The notes: a model not told the origin generated them from the letters alone. DNA of 64,000 nucleotides from Ailurus styani (GCA_002007465.1 LNAC01000108.1:886399-950398), one strand, 5' to 3'. Positions 1 to 11,160 are shown, counted from the first letter of the stretch. Numbers and translations are program-made.

Positions 1-181
1 TCTCCTTTATTTATCAACTTTCAGAAAAATGAATTGATGCCATAGCATATCCTCAAGGTGAGGCTTGGGAGGTGATATCGTTATGAACACATAGATTTTA
101 ATTTATTTGATATATTTAAGTGTGTTGTGGTCGGTATTCTTTTTGATGTTTAAATTTGTCATATTTTTTATTAATCACTAT
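1..181. other. AT-rich unassigned flank
   Basis: AT-rich sequence left of the MaLR element. I see no repeat signature, open frame or splice-like block. Confidence 0.4.
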
Positions 182-617
182 CTGTATTAGTATCTAGGCT
201 GCCATACACATTACTACCAATTTGGTGGTGTAATACGGCAGATATTTATTCTCTCTTAGTTCCGGATGCTGGATGTCTGATATCAAGGTGTCATTGGGGC
301 CAGGTTCTCTCTGAAGGCTCTAAGGAAGAATTTTTCCTTCTTCCAGCTTTCGGGAGGATTCTGGAAGCTTCTGGTGGGTTGATTTATATTAATTGATTTG
401 TGACAGCATAACTCCAGTCTGCCTCCTTCTTCACATGGCCTTCTGTTTCCTTTTCTGTCTCTTTTAAGGATATCTTCATTGGATTTAGGGTTCAGCCTAA
501 TCCTAGATAATCTTGCCTCAAGATCTTTACTTTAATTACAGAATAAGATCTATTCTGCTCACATTCTGAGCTTCTGGGTGCAAATGTCTTTTAGGGGCCA
601 CAATTCAAGCCCCTACA
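182..617 (-). repeat. MLT1-type 3' LTR
   Basis: Reads in reverse as a classic MLT1 LTR: the right-hand end matches the 'tgta..gaattgtggcccc' start and the left end the 'ggcagcctag..ctaatac' end. Paired with the LTR at 2681-3298. Confidence 0.8.
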
Positions 618-724
618 GTCCACCTCTTGTCCCTCAAACTTGCCATCCATCCCATATGCAAAATACATTCATCTCTATCCCAGTATCCCCCCCAAAGTCT
701 CAACCTATTATAGCATGAATTCTT

Positions 725-914
725 TTTTGTTGTTGTTGTTAAGATTTTATTTGTTTATTTGACAGAGAGAGAGAGACATACAGCAAGAGAAGGAACACAA
801 GCAGGAGGAGTAGGAGAGGGAGAAGCAGGCTTCTGGCTGAGCAGGGAGCCCAGGACCCTGGGATCATGACTGAGTGAAGACAGATGCTTAATGACTGAGC
901 CACCCAGGGGCCCC
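725..914 (-). repeat. Can-SINE, type B
   Basis: Perfect 16-bp TSD tatagcatgaattctt at 709-724 and 915-930. Tail reads as (gtt)n then aagattttattt. Confidence 0.93.
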
Positions 915-1474
915 TATAGCATGAATTCTTAAGCCTTAAATCTCATCTAAATTTCATCAGCTCAAAAACATCCAAATCCTAGCATCTAAATCATCGTATT
1001 TCATAGAAGATATGAGTGAGATTCTGGGTATGACCCATCTGGGGTAAAATTCTTCTTTGTCTGTGGCCCTGTGAAATCAGAAAACAAATTTTCTGTTTCC
1101 AAAATACAATCCTGGGACGGGCATAGGATAGACATTCCTATTCCAAAAGGAAGGAAATAGAAGGAATAAAGGGATCACTGTTTGTCAGTTTCCTTAGATT
1201 TCAAGACCTGAGAATACTCTGTGGCTTGATCCTCTCCCCTCTGGGCTTATTGAAACACTGTAGACCCTTGCTTTGAGCCTACTTCTCTGGCTTCTACTTC
1301 TGTGTACCGTTCTTTTTCTTGAAGGGTAGTATATGTTCACACTTGAGTAGCTTTATTAGCTCTTTCTTGCCGATAGAGTTCCAGAAGTCAGATTTTTTTT
1401 CATTTTTGTCTAGCCTGTGTTCTTTGAAGTATAGGCTGGTAGCGTTTTTTGTTAGTATAATATGTTCACAAACC

Positions 1475-1670
1475 GGGGCACCTGGGTGGCTCAGTCATTG
1501 GGCATCTGCCTCTGGCTCAGGTCATGATCCCGGGGTCCTGGAATCGAGCCCCACATCAGGCTCCCTGCTGGGTGGGAAGCCTGCTTCTCCCTCTCCCACT
1601 TCCCCTGCTTGTAGTCCCTCTCTCACTGTGTCTCTGTCAAATAAATAAGTAATATCTTCCAAAAAAAAAA
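1475..1670 (+). repeat. Can-SINE, type B
   Basis: Starts ggggcacctgggtgg and ends in an A tail. TSD of 14 bp with one mismatch at 1461-1474 and 1671-1684. The plus-strand open frame 1319-1648 runs through it and is not a gene. Confidence 0.93.
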
Positions 1671-2395
1671 TGTGTTCACAAACCTTAAATCTTCTGTAAA
1701 GGGGATCCATACAATTAGAGAAGAGGGTTCTTCACAGATCCTAGATAACCCCATCTTTATTCCTAACTTAAATTGAGGTGACTGGACCCATGAATCATAC
1801 ATCTGATATCTTCAGCAAATAGTTGTCCAGCTATACCCTTGGCCCTTTCCCTAGAGCACATTTTTCTAATGGTGAATTTTGTAATTTTAGCATCCTCTTC
1901 CCATCTGGATGGGCTGACCTCACAAATCATCAAGAATTGTGTTTTTTTTGCTTAATATTTCCTCAGTTTATCTCTTGGCTCTCACTTTTTACTCTTCGCA
2001 GCAAGAAGAAGCCAGGTTGTGCTTTCAGCACTTTGCTTAGAAATCTTAGTAAATATCTAAGTTCATTGCTTCCAAGTTCAGCTTCCTACCCAGTATATAA
2101 CACAATTCAGTCAAGTTTTCTGCTACTTTATAACAACGATCACCTAGTTCCCAATAAAGTATTCTTCATTTCCTTCTGAGATATTCTTCCTTTCCTTCTG
2201 ACATCTCACCAGAGACATCTTTAACATTCAGATTTTCTTAACATTTTGTTCATGGTATATGTATTCCTTAAGATGTTATAAGCTTTCTCTTGTTCCTCTC
2301 TTCCTTGTGAAACTTCACCAGAATTGTCTTTAATACCTATATTTGTACCAACCAACTCTTGAAGGCAATCTGGATTGTTTCTGTCATGCTGCTTT

Positions 2396-2533
2396 CTTTT
2401 TATTTTTTTTTAGGTAGGGCTCCACACCCGATGTAGAACACAACCCGGGGCTTGAACTCATGACCCTGAGATCCAGACCTGAGCTGAGATCAAGAGTTGG
2501 ATGCTTAACTGACTGAGCCACCCAGGCACACCC
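2396..2533 (-). repeat. Can-SINE, type D/C
   Basis: Old copy with 'cttgaactcatgaccctgag' in antisense and a (c)n run after the head. No clean TSD. Confidence 0.8.
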
Positions 2534-2680
2534 CCCCCCTTTTTTTTTTTTTTGATAGTTGACAAATTGCCTCTGTCATGCTTCTTAAAATTCATCCAGC
2601 ATCTACTCATCCAATTCCAAATCAATTTTCCATGTATGTTATTACAGCAATATACCATTTCCAAGTACCAAAATCTGTAT

Positions 2681-3298
2681 AAGTTTCCTAGGTTTGCTGT
2701 AAGAAATCACCACAAACTTGGTGGCTGAAAACAACAGAAACTTATTCTTTTTTTTTTTTTTTTTTTTTAAAGATTTTTTTTTTTTTATTTGATACAGAGA
2801 GAGAGATTACAAGTAGGCAGAGAGGCAGGCAGAGAGAGAGGAGGAAGCAGGCTCCCCGCGGAGCAGAGAGCCCGATGTGGGCCTCGATCCCAGGACCCTG
2901 AGATCATGACCTGAGCCGAAAGCAGGGGCTTTAACCCACTGAGCCACCCAGGCGCCCCAGAAACTTATTCTCTCACAGTTCTGGAGGCTAGAACTCCAAA
3001 ATCAAGGGGTCAGCAGGGCCATCCTCTCTGAAGGCTCTGGGAAAGAACCTTCTTTGTCTCTTCAGCTTCTGGTGGCCTTAGGTCTTCCTTGATTTGTGGC
3101 AACATTAACTCCCAATTTTTACCTCTGCTTTCACATGGCCTTCTCTGTGTTCTTGTCTTTTCTAAGGAGAGTGTTCATTGAATTTAGGGCCTACCCTAAT
3201 CCAGGGTCATCTCATTTCAAGACCCTTACTAATTACATCTGCAAAGATCACATTCTATCTGGGAGGACATATCTTTGGGGGCCACAGCCCCTTAATGT
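2681..3298 (-). repeat. MLT1-type 5' LTR
   Basis: Second LTR copy, better conserved than the left one, split by the type A SINE at 2749-2958. The LTR halves rejoin exactly when the SINE and one TSD copy are removed. Confidence 0.8.
2749..2958 (-). repeat. Can-SINE, type A
   Basis: Inserted into the 5' LTR. Perfect 13-bp TSD agaaacttattct at 2736-2748 and 2959-2971. Confidence 0.95.
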
Positions 3299-3461
3299 TT
3301 TTAAAAAATTGTATTAAAAGTTACCTTAAATTTTTAAAATTTATATTAAATTTATATTAAAATATACTTGACATAGAATTTACCATTTTAATTGTTAAAA
3401 GTGTATAACTCAATGGCATTAAGTACATTTTAATAGTGTCGTGCAAGTATTACCACCTTTT

Positions 3462-3669
3462 CTTTCTTTTTTTAAAGATATTATTTATTTGAGAGAGAGA
3501 GGATGGGGGTAGGGGTGAAAGGAGTGGGAGCCAGAGAGGGAGAGAATCTCAAGCTGATTGTACACTGAGCTTCAGCTTGACTCAGGGCTCGATCTCACGA
3601 CCCTGAGATCGAGACCTGAGCTGAAACCAGGAGTTGGATGCTCAACCACCTGAGCCACCCAGGCTGTCC
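3462..3669 (-). repeat. Can-SINE, type C
   Basis: Inserted in the L1 3' UTR. Imperfect 11-bp TSD taccacctttt / taccactgttt at 3451-3461 and 3670-3680. Confidence 0.9.
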
Positions 3670-4831
3670 TACCACTGTTTTTTTTGCCCAGACAGAATGT
3701 CTGTCCACATTAAGGAATAACTCCCTGTTGCTGTTTCCTCTAGCCTCAGTTATGCTTTAATTTACTTTATAGCTCAATGAATTTGCCTACTCTAGGTATT
3801 TCATATAAGTGGAATTATACATACAGTATTTGACCTTTGGTGTCTCGCTTATTTCACTTAGCATAATATATCAGAACTTCAGTCTTTTTTTATGGCTAAT
3901 AGTTTATTGTACATATATAACACATTTTATTTATCCTTTCATTTGTTGACAGACACAGGTTTTTATCTTTTGGCTGTTATGAAAAATGTTGCTATAAACA
4001 GTGCTGTACAAGTATCTGTTTGAGTTTCTGTTTTCACTTCTTTTGGATATATACCTAGAAGTGGATTTGCTGGGATAAATGGGACTTTTATGTTTATCTT
4101 TTTGAGGAATCCCCAGATAGTTTTCAACAGAGGTGCACTAGCAATGCACAAGGGTTCTGATTTCTCCATATCCTCTCCCAATGCTTGTTCTTTTTTTTTT
4201 TTTTAATAATAGCTGTCCTAGTGGATATGAAGCAGTATCTCATTGTGGTTTTGATTTGTAATATTTTAATCACTAATGATGCTGAGTATCTGTTCTTATG
4301 CTTATTGGCCATTTGTGTATCTTCTTGGAGAAATGTGTATTTAAATCCTTTTCCTTTTTTTAATTGGGTTGTTTCTCTTTTTGTTATTGAGTTATAGGAG
4401 TTCTTTATATATTCTGGATATTAAACTCTGATCAGATATGTGATTTGCAAATATTTTCTCCCATTCTGGGGGTTTTCTTTTCATTCTTGATAGTGTCCCT
4501 TGAACCACAAAAGTTTTCAGTTTTGAAGTCTTAATTTGTCTGTTTTCCTTTAGTAGCTTGTGCTTTTGTTTTCAGTTTAAGAAACTATTGCCAAATACAA
4601 GGTCATGTATGTAGTTTTTCCCATATGAAGAAGTCTAAGAGTTCTGTAGTTTAGCTCTTTAATGTAGGTCTTTAATCCATTTAAAGTTAATTTTTGTTTA
4701 TAGTATAATGTATGTGTGCAGTTTTGTTCTTTTGTATGTGGATATCCAGTTTTTCCAGCACCATACGTTGACGTCTGTTCTTTTCCCATTGAATGATCTT
4801 GGCATTCTTGTCAAAAATCATTTGGCCTTTG

Positions 4832-5205
4832 TATTAATCACTTTGGGTGCTATAACAAAATAGCATAGATTGGGTGACTTAAACCATAGAAATTTATTTC
4901 TCATATTTCTGGAGGATGGGAAGTCTTAAGACCAAGGTTCTGGCAAAGCAGATTTCATTTGGCTTGTTGGCAGCTGCCATTTTTGCTTTGTGCCCTCATA
5001 ATCTCTTCTTTGTGTGTTCTCAGAGATTAAGGGAGCTCCCAGGTGTCTCTTTTTAGAAGGGCACTAATTCCATCATGAGAGCCCTACCCTCATGACCTCA
5101 TCGAACCCTAGTTATCTCCCAAAGGTCCTATCTTTAAATATCATAACATTGGGGTTTCAGTCTTTAACATATAAATTTTGGGGACACAAATATCCAGTCC
5201 CTAAC
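4832..5205 (-). repeat. MLT1-type solo LTR inside L1
   Basis: Reads antisense as 'tataacaaaatagcatag..gggtgacttaaacca' through 'gggttt..aacatataaattttggggaca'. The L1 antisense sequence is continuous on either side (ends 'catttggcc', resumes 'atatatgtaaggggtt'), so the LTR inserted into the L1. Confidence 0.75.
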
Positions 5206-5570
5206 AACTATATATGTAAGGGGTTATTCTGAATTCTCAATTTTGTTTCATTGGTCTGTATGTCTCTTTGCACCTGCACTACACTCTTTTGATTACTGTA
5301 GCTTTGTAGAAGTTTGAAATTGGAAAGTGTGAGTCCTCCAACTTTGTTTCCTCTTTTCAGTTGTTTTGGCTATTTGGCATCCCTTAAAATTCCATATGAA
5401 ATTCAGGATTTTTTTCCTATTTCTACAAAAAATGCCATTGGAATTTTGTTAGGGATTGAATTGAATTTATAAATCTCTTGGGTAGTATTGTCATCCTGAT
5501 ATTATTAAGTCTTCCAGTCAGTGAATGCAAGTATCTTTCCAGTATCTTTCCTTTTATCTATGTCCTTTAA

Positions 5571-5675
5571 TTTTTTTTTTTTAATTAAGTAAACTTACCC
5601 CCAACTTGGGCCTAGAACTCATGACCCTGATATCAAGAGTGCCATGCTCTCCTGACTAAGCCAGCCAGGTACCCC
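5571..5675 (-). repeat. Can-SINE, type D
   Basis: Short tRNA-like copy. Perfect 10-bp TSD tgtcctttaa at 5561-5570 and 5676-5685. Confidence 0.85.
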
Positions 5676-5783
5676 TGTCCTTTAAAATTTCTTTCAGCTA
5701 TATTTTGTCTAGGTCTCAGTGTACAAGTCTTATAGCTCCTTGGTTAAATTTTTCTTAAATACCAGTGTAATACACTGTATTAA

Positions 5784-6326
5784 TGGAATAAAAAAAAGCC
5801 CACATGATCATCTCAGTTGATGTAGAAAAAAACACTTGAAAAACTTCATCAGACTTTCATTATTAAGTTAGGAATAGAAGGGAACGTCCTCAACATGATA
5901 AAAGCTATATATGAAAAATTGTAGCTAACATCATATTTGATGGTGAAAGACTGCAAGGCTTTCCCCTAAGATCAGGAATGAGATAAGGATGCCCTCTTTT
6001 GATACTTCTAATCAATGTATTTGAAGTTGTAGCCAGAGTGGTTAGGCAAGATAGAAAAGACATCCAAATTAGAAAGAAAGAAGTAAAACTCTCTCTTACT
6101 ACAGATGACATGATTGTATATATAGAAAACCTTACAAATCCACCAGTGTCCCCTCTCCCCCCAGACCCTGTGAGAGGTAGTAAATTCAGTAGTGTAAATT
6201 CAGCAGGATAAAAAAACCCCACAAAATCAGTTGTATTTCTACACACTAGCAATGAAATCCTGAAAGGAAAGCAAGAAAATTATTTCATTTACATTAGCAT
6301 CAAAAAGAATAAAATACTTAGTTTCC
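5784..6326 (+). mobile_element. Inverted 5' segment of the same L1
   Basis: Plus-strand ORF2 reverse-transcriptase region. The frame 5999-6211 keeps the '[12 protein letters not shown]' block, matching the L1 'ADDMI-YIENP' region with the catalytic ADD altered to TDD. Its 3' edge ('aaagaataaaatactta') is where the L1 sequence picks up at the other end of the minus segment (5778 reading leftward). This is the layout of twin priming. Confidence 0.8.
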
Positions 6327-6882
6327 TGTATTCTTTTGATTTAACTCAGTAGTCCTTGAAAGTTTATTCCCTTTTTGGGCAAAAAGATGTGCTTAGGCTC
6401 ATGCCTTATGTTAACTATCTCAGACTTGGAATTAACTCCCAAGAAGCCTGGGTACCTTTCAGCAGGAAGTGGTAGTTACAGACTGTAGTCTGAACTGAGA
6501 TAAGCTTGTTGAAATTAGAGGTGGTTTTTGGGGGGTTTTTTTTGAGACTCTTATTGCTTATGTTTTTCACACTTACTCCTCAACTCACATCTGGCTTTTC
6601 CTTCTGTTTCCCCACTGAAATTCTCTTTAACATCACTGAAATGACCTAATAATTACCAAGTCTAATGGATGCTTTTCAGAGCTTTTATTTGATTTCTCTT
6701 AGACATCTGATCCTGTTGTCCGTTCCCTCCTTGAAACTTTTCCCTTGTTTGTAAGATGGCATTCTCATGGTTCTTTTCTTGAATTGCTTCTTTTTGGTCA
6801 TCTTTGACTCTTTTTGCCTGCCCAGTAAGTGTTGTTTCGTTGGCTTGTGTGTTTTTTTGGGCAACCATCTACAGTCATTTTA
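6327..6882. other. Unassigned, partly L2-like
   Basis: T-rich sequence without a clear gene. The stretch 6540-6868, ending at the SINE, may be old repeat. Open frames on both strands here are short and lack splice context. Confidence 0.3.
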
Positions 6883-7092
6883 TTTATTTATTTATTTTCA
6901 AAAAGATTTTATTTATTTATTTATTTCACAGAGGGAGAGAGAGCACAAGTAGTCTGAGAGGCAGGCAGAGAGAGAGGAGGAAGCAGGCTCCCTGCTGAGC
7001 AGGGAGCCCGATGCAGGCCTCGATCCCAGGACCCTGAGATCATGACCTGAGCCGAAGGCAGAGGCTTTAACCCACTGAGCCACCCGGGCGCC
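6883..7092 (-). repeat. Can-SINE, type A
   Basis: Perfect 14-bp TSD ctacagtcatttta at 6869-6882 and 7093-7106. Confidence 0.95.
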
Positions 7093-7209
7093 CTACAGTC
7101 ATTTTAGAACTATCCATTAAATACATTGTGATTTCCTTTCTGCTGCTTCACTGCTTTTTTTGTGTGTCTAAAACTCAAAATATGTATTGCCAGATGTATA
7201 ATTTGACTT

Positions 7210-7480
7210 GTATTGTGCTGTTTAACAGATATTGCTAATTCAGTGTGCCTAAAATGGACTCTCTGTTTCTCTTGCAAGTACTTGTTCTCACAAATAGTGC
7301 CCCATTCCTTCTCTCCGTTTTCCTTTTTGTATTCTCTTTTAGTTATTGTCTTCTAGTCATCCAAGTTAGAAACTTCTGAATCATCTTGCTGCTTCTCTTT
7401 CCCTTATCAATCCAGTTTTAATTGGTGAATCTTACTGAGATTACCTCAGATATGATTTTTAAGATTTTATTTCTACCGAC
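7210..7480 (+). repeat. L2-like fragment
   Basis: Degenerate match to the L2 ORF2 tail ('cttctgaatcatcttgctgcttctctttccc' area, 7370-7400, resembles the common L2 'gagtcatccttgattcctc' block). Diverged, so identity is moderate. 7481-7907 is unassigned. Confidence 0.45.
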
Positions 7481-7907
7481 ACCAGCCTAATTATGGTACT
7501 TGTTTTGTTTGCTTTGTCTTAACTTTCCTTGCCTTTAAAACTCTTCTTTCCCCCCCTCTTCTTTGTTGTTTCCTCTCTCATTCATTCTGTATATTAGAAA
7601 CTGATTTATTTTCAGAAATGAAAATCTGTTCATCAATATGGTAACAATTTGGCTCCCTTAATAATAATTCAGTTCCCCAAGATAGGTGCTATTCAGATTC
7701 TCTTCCTGTGGCAAGAAGGGGGTTGCATCACAGCTCTGACTCTCCTCTTAGAAATGTACTTTTCCTTCATGGGAGAGGTTTTTTCTAATTGTCTCTGCTG
7801 TTGTCATGCTAGCCTTGGTAGGGGTCCTGATTGGCCTTGCAGCCCAAAGTTAGAGATAGAATCTTTGCTTAATTCCATCCAGCACAGTTGAGACCAGGTT
7901 GTGACGT

Positions 7908-8011
7908 TTTTAAAAGATTTTTAAAGCAATCTTAATTCTCAGTGTGGAACTTGAATTTACAACCCTGAGATCAAGAGTTACATGCTCTACTGGCCAATTT
8001 AGGTGCCCCCC
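7908..8011 (-). repeat. Can-SINE, type D
   Basis: Short head copy with an imperfect duplication of 'aggttgt.acgtttt' / 'aggttgtagctttt' around it. Confidence 0.75.
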
Positions 8012-8080
8012 AAGGTTGTAGCTTTTAAACAAGACTTTATTAAAAGTTGAGTATAGTGGGAGGGAATTACAAAACCAACA

Positions 8081-8427
8081 CAGTAGTCCACCCCCACCCC
8101 AAATCTGTGGTTTTGCTTTCTGTGGTTTCACTTACCCACAGTCAACCGCAGTCCATACAGAAGCAGATGATCCTCCTTCTGATGTATTGTCAGGAGGTCA
8201 GTAGTAGTTTAACACTGTGTTACAACGCCTAGGTTGTTCACCTCATTTCATCTCATCCTATAGGCATTTTATCATCTCATGTCAACACAAGAAGGGTGAA
8301 TACTGTATTTTGAGAGAGAGACTACATTCACTTAACTTTTATTACAGTATAGTGCTATAATTGTTCTATTATTGGTATGAGTCTCTTGTGCCTAATTTAT
8401 ACATTCAGCTTTATCATATTTATGTGT
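8081..8427 (+). mobile_element. Tigger7/MER44-like DNA transposon fragment
   Basis: Starts cagtagtccacccccac, followed by 'gtggttt..gctttctgtggttt', the terminal repeat style of MER44/Tigger elements. The interior 'aagaagggtgaatactgta' and 'acttttattacagtat' also fits. The right terminus is missing. No transposase frame. Confidence 0.6.
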
Positions 8428-8489
8428 AGTTGGTCCTTGAACAAGGGGTTAGGGGCACCGGCCCCCCCACAGTCAAAAATCTGCCTATA

Positions 8490-8812
8490 GATTTTTAAAA
8501 ATATTAATTAATTTTTGAAAGATTTTATTTATTTATTTGACAGAGAGTGGGAGAGAGCAAGGGAAAGCACAAGCAGGGGGAATACCACAGGGAGAGGGAG
8601 AAGCAGGCTCCCCACTGAGCAGGGAGCCCGATGTGGGGCTTAGTCCCAGGACCCCAGGATCATGACCTGAGCCGAAGGCAGACACTTAACCAACTGAGGC
8701 ACCCAGGCGCCCCTTATTTATTTAAGTAATGTCTACACCCAGTGTGGGGATTGAACTCACAACCCCAAGATCAAGAGTCTCATGCTCTTTTGACTGAGCC
8801 CGCTAGGCACCC
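8490..8812 (-). repeat. Can-SINE, type D, interrupted
   Basis: Old short SINE with TSD ctgcctata at 8481-8489 and 8813-8821. A type B SINE (8515-8714) inserted into its tail. Confidence 0.8.
8515..8714 (-). repeat. Can-SINE, type B, nested
   Basis: Complete antisense copy from the gattttattt tail to 'gagg..cacccaggcgcccc', lying inside the type D element. Confidence 0.9.
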
Positions 8813-8972
8813 CTGCCTATAACTTTTGACTCCCTTAAAATTTAATTACTAATTACCCTAATGTTGACTGGAAGCCTTAGTGATAACATAAACAGTTGAT
8901 TAGCACATATTTTGTATGTTATATGTATTATGTATTATATAATTAACAATAAAGTAAGCTAGAGAAAAGGAA

Positions 8973-8978
8973 GTGTGT

Positions 8979-9031
<53 letters not shown>
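8973..9031. repeat. (GT)n microsatellite
   Basis: About 59 bp, one interruption (gtatg). It lies exactly where the tail of the adjacent minus-strand SINE should be. Confidence 0.97.
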
Positions 9032-9033
<2 letters not shown>

Positions 9034-9217
9034 AGAGAGAAAGACTGTGAGAGGTGGGGGTGAGGTGCGGAGAGGGGCAGAGGGAGGAGAAAATCTTAGA
9101 CTCCATACCCAGTGTGGCACTCTGAGCCTGACAAAGGTCTCCATCTTACGACCCTGAGATCATGACCTGAGCAGAAATCAAGAGTCAGACACAACTGACT
9201 GAGCCACCCAGGCGCCC
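9032..9217 (-). repeat. Can-SINE, type C
   Basis: Antisense copy whose tail is replaced by the GT run. Approximate TSD gaaaaggaa / gaaaagaaa at 8964-8972 and 9219-9227. Confidence 0.88.
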
Positions 9218-9411
9218 TGAAAAGAAAATGTTTTTCAGAAAACCGTAAGGTAGAGAAAATACATTTTCAGTACTGCCGTATTTATTGGAAAAAAGTGTGT
9301 AAATGGCCCTTTGCAGTTCATACCCATGTTGCTCAAGGGCCAACTGTACTACCTTTAATAATTAGCTGTTTCCAAATTTTTAAAACAAAATATACAAAAG
9401 AAAAAAGAAAT

Positions 9412-9532
9412 GGGGCACCCTGCAGACTCAGTCAGAAGAGCATGTGACTCTTGATCATGGGGTTGTGAGTTCGAGCCTTATGTGGAGTGTAGAGATTACT
9501 TAAATAAAAACTTTAAACCAAAAAAAAAAAAA
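9412..9532 (+). repeat. Can-SINE, type D
   Basis: Sense copy ggggcaccctgcagactcag to a 14-base A run. Keeps a box B-like 'ggttgtgagttcgagcc', the best-preserved pol III B box among the old copies. Confidence 0.85.
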
Positions 9533-9939
9533 ACTTCCTTTCTGAGAAGGAATTAATAGAAGGAGAAAGCTTATTATGTTGATTATAATTTCTTTATATA
9601 TATTTGTTCAGGTTTAACTTTCCACAGAGATTTTGAAGTAGTTTACAAAAAGATACATAAAGATTAAAAGAATTAAGGACAATGGTAAAGGAAAATACAG
9701 ATACGATAACTCTAATGTTGTGATTGATCAGAGAATATGATTAAGTATGTCCCATTATCACGTAGAGCAAATATTACTGCATCTGTGAAGAACCAGCATA
9801 TTCTAGCACTGATTCTAAATGTAGTTTCAGATGTGAATCTTCAGTAGGAGACTCTGAGTAATGTAGTGAACGTTGTCTTCAGTAACATTTTCTTTTTAAC
9901 AGAGAAGAAAGTCTCAATTTCTCTTCTATAGGATTTTGT

Positions 9940-10110
9940 ATAAACACGTCTTTATTTCTTTTGGGTAAATAATTAGGAATGGGATTTCTGGGTAAGGTAA
10001 GTTTTCTTATGTTGTGTTTTGAGTTATTAATGTATTTTGGATATAAATCTTTTATTAGGTATGTGTTTTGCAAATATTTTCTCCTAGTCTGTGGCTCATC
10101 TTCATTCTCT
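9940..10110 (-). repeat. L1 3' fragment
   Basis: Antisense L1 text ('tcttttgggtaaataatta', 'tgcaaatattttctcc'). Confidence 0.65.
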
Positions 10111-10234
10111 TAACATTGTTTTTCAGAGAGCAGAAATTTTGAGATTGAGGCCGGTGAACACACACACATATACAGACACAGATTTAATTTTGTGGGAATC
10201 AGCAGATAGATAACAGCAGGAGACCCAGGAGAAT

Positions 10235-10400
10235 CATGGTGTATTTGTTTTTAATTAACAATATGCTTCAGAATCCCCTGAGGGAATTCTGTCCCTGCTC
10301 CTTTACAGTACACAAATGTCTAGTCCCTATTTGTCCCAGACCTTCTGAAATAGATTAGGTGGAGGACTGCAGAGTAGGAACCACTATCATAGTATGTTTT
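10235..10400 (+). repeat. Possible MER5A-like relic
   Basis: Weak resemblance to hAT-Charlie MER5A ('cttcagaatcccctgaggg', 'cccagaccttctgaaatag', 'gtaggaacc'). Too diverged to be sure. Confidence 0.3.
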
Positions 10401-11160
10401 GGCCTTGGTCCTTACCATTAACATGGTTTTTGTTTCCTTACAGATAAAATAGAAATAAAGATCTGTCTAACTTAGTAGGTTAGTGCAGAAGAAATACTAG
10501 CATACACTATGTGGTGTTTTCTAGAAGCAAAGGGGAGAGATTGGGTAGTATCATGGAAGCCTTGGAAGTCATTGTTGGGAAGTAAATGTGAACATTACTT
10601 TTTTCTTGCTTTCCATTCTGTGTGACACTTGAATTATTTAAGAAGCAAGTGTTTGCTCCAACTATTTCTTTCGTTCAACCCTCTTGTTCCCCTGAAATTG
10701 ACTATGATGTTTTCTTTTCTTGAATTCCATTATATTATAGTAACTTTCTTGCTTTTCTACATGATCTTCATATGATTTTTCTTAGAATTTATGTCAGAAT
10801 TGAAATATTTCTCTAGTTATAGAAAATATGCATGCTTACTGTCCTTCAGTTTTTCTCCATGTTTGATGCCTTAACATATAAAAGAAGTATATATTTTCCT
10901 TACTATAGTTTTTATATATGGAAAATAAATTTTAATGAAGCAGTATCTGATCATTATCAACAAGAAAAAAAGGATGTTGTGTTTAGTAACAAAGGAAGAT
11001 TTGCTGTATTGTTTAGTTGTCATTTGTGGGAAGAAAAGAATACAGAAAGTCCCCAAAATAGTTATTTTCAGAGTTGTTGTAAGTGGTAAGTTATATAGAA
11101 AAAAATCTGGTTGTTTTGTGTGAGGAGTATGACTGTGCATTTAAGAGGTTTCTAGTTGAT
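10401..11160. other. Unassigned, AT-rich
   Basis: No repeat recognised. The plus frame 10832-11089 (85 residues) has no splice acceptor with polypyrimidine tract at its start nor a good donor, and overlaps an equally long minus frame, so I do not call it a gene. Confidence 0.35.

Larger units (their letters stand above)
618..2680 (-). repeat. MaLR internal region
   Basis: Sequence between the two LTRs, excluding the SINE insertions. It carries the antisense 'ccaaaatctgtat' junction typical of MaLR interiors at the right edge. Short open frames here (for example 1823-2179 plus) run antisense to the element and are not taken as genes. Confidence 0.6.
182..3298 (-). mobile_element. MaLR (MLT1-type) LTR element, near complete
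   Basis: Non-autonomous ERVL-related LTR retrotransposon on the minus strand. Two LTRs of the same orientation flank about 2 kb of internal sequence without meaningful open frames, as is usual for MaLR. On the minus strand the 3' LTR starts with TGTA at 617 next to a purine-rich stretch (about 618-640), the expected polypurine tract. A primer-binding-type sequence (tttggtactt on the minus strand) follows the 5' LTR at about 2675-2686. SINEs at 725, 1475, 2396 and 2749 interrupt it. The two LTRs are clearly diverged from each other, so the element is old. No coding capacity is visible. Confidence 0.8.
3305..5778 (-). mobile_element. Old L1, 3' segment (ORF2 end and 3' UTR)
   Basis: The plus strand reads as antisense L1: the 3' UTR at the left, then the ORF2 C-terminus at about 3960-4310. 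The minus frames there keep 'LLGIYPKE' and 'IKTTMRY' blocks typical of L1 ORF2 but are broken by stops. It continues through 4830 and resumes at 5205 after an MLT1 LTR. A type C SINE (3462) and a type D SINE (5571) sit inside. It pairs with the inverted segment at 5784-6326. Confidence 0.85.
8428..9347 (+). mobile_element. Tigger-type (Tc1/mariner) non-autonomous element, copy 1
   Basis: Terminal inverted repeats: left 'agttggtccttgaacaa', right 'ttgctcaagggccaact', the right end followed by 'gta' (TA target). The interior 'cataaacagttgattagc' and 'aataaagtaagctagagaaa' is shared with the inverted copy at 27347-28093. Split by SINEs at 8490-8812 and 9032-9217. No coding frame. Confidence 0.7.

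Noticed and set aside
1319..1648. 109-residue plus-strand open frame
   Set aside because: Half of it is a sense Can-SINE and the rest is MaLR interior.
1823..2179. 118-residue plus-strand open frame
   Set aside because: Antisense to the MaLR interior. No splice or start context.
8900..9144. Minus frames rich in Thr-His repeats
   Set aside because: Translation of the GT microsatellite and SINE.
9412..9532. tRNA gene (tRNA-like head with B box)
   Set aside because: The tRNA-derived part of a type D SINE. No cloverleaf with a paired acceptor stem.
10832..11089. 85-residue plus frame in unassigned DNA
   Set aside because: No matching splice signals, and overlapped by an 89-residue minus frame. 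Chance is likely.
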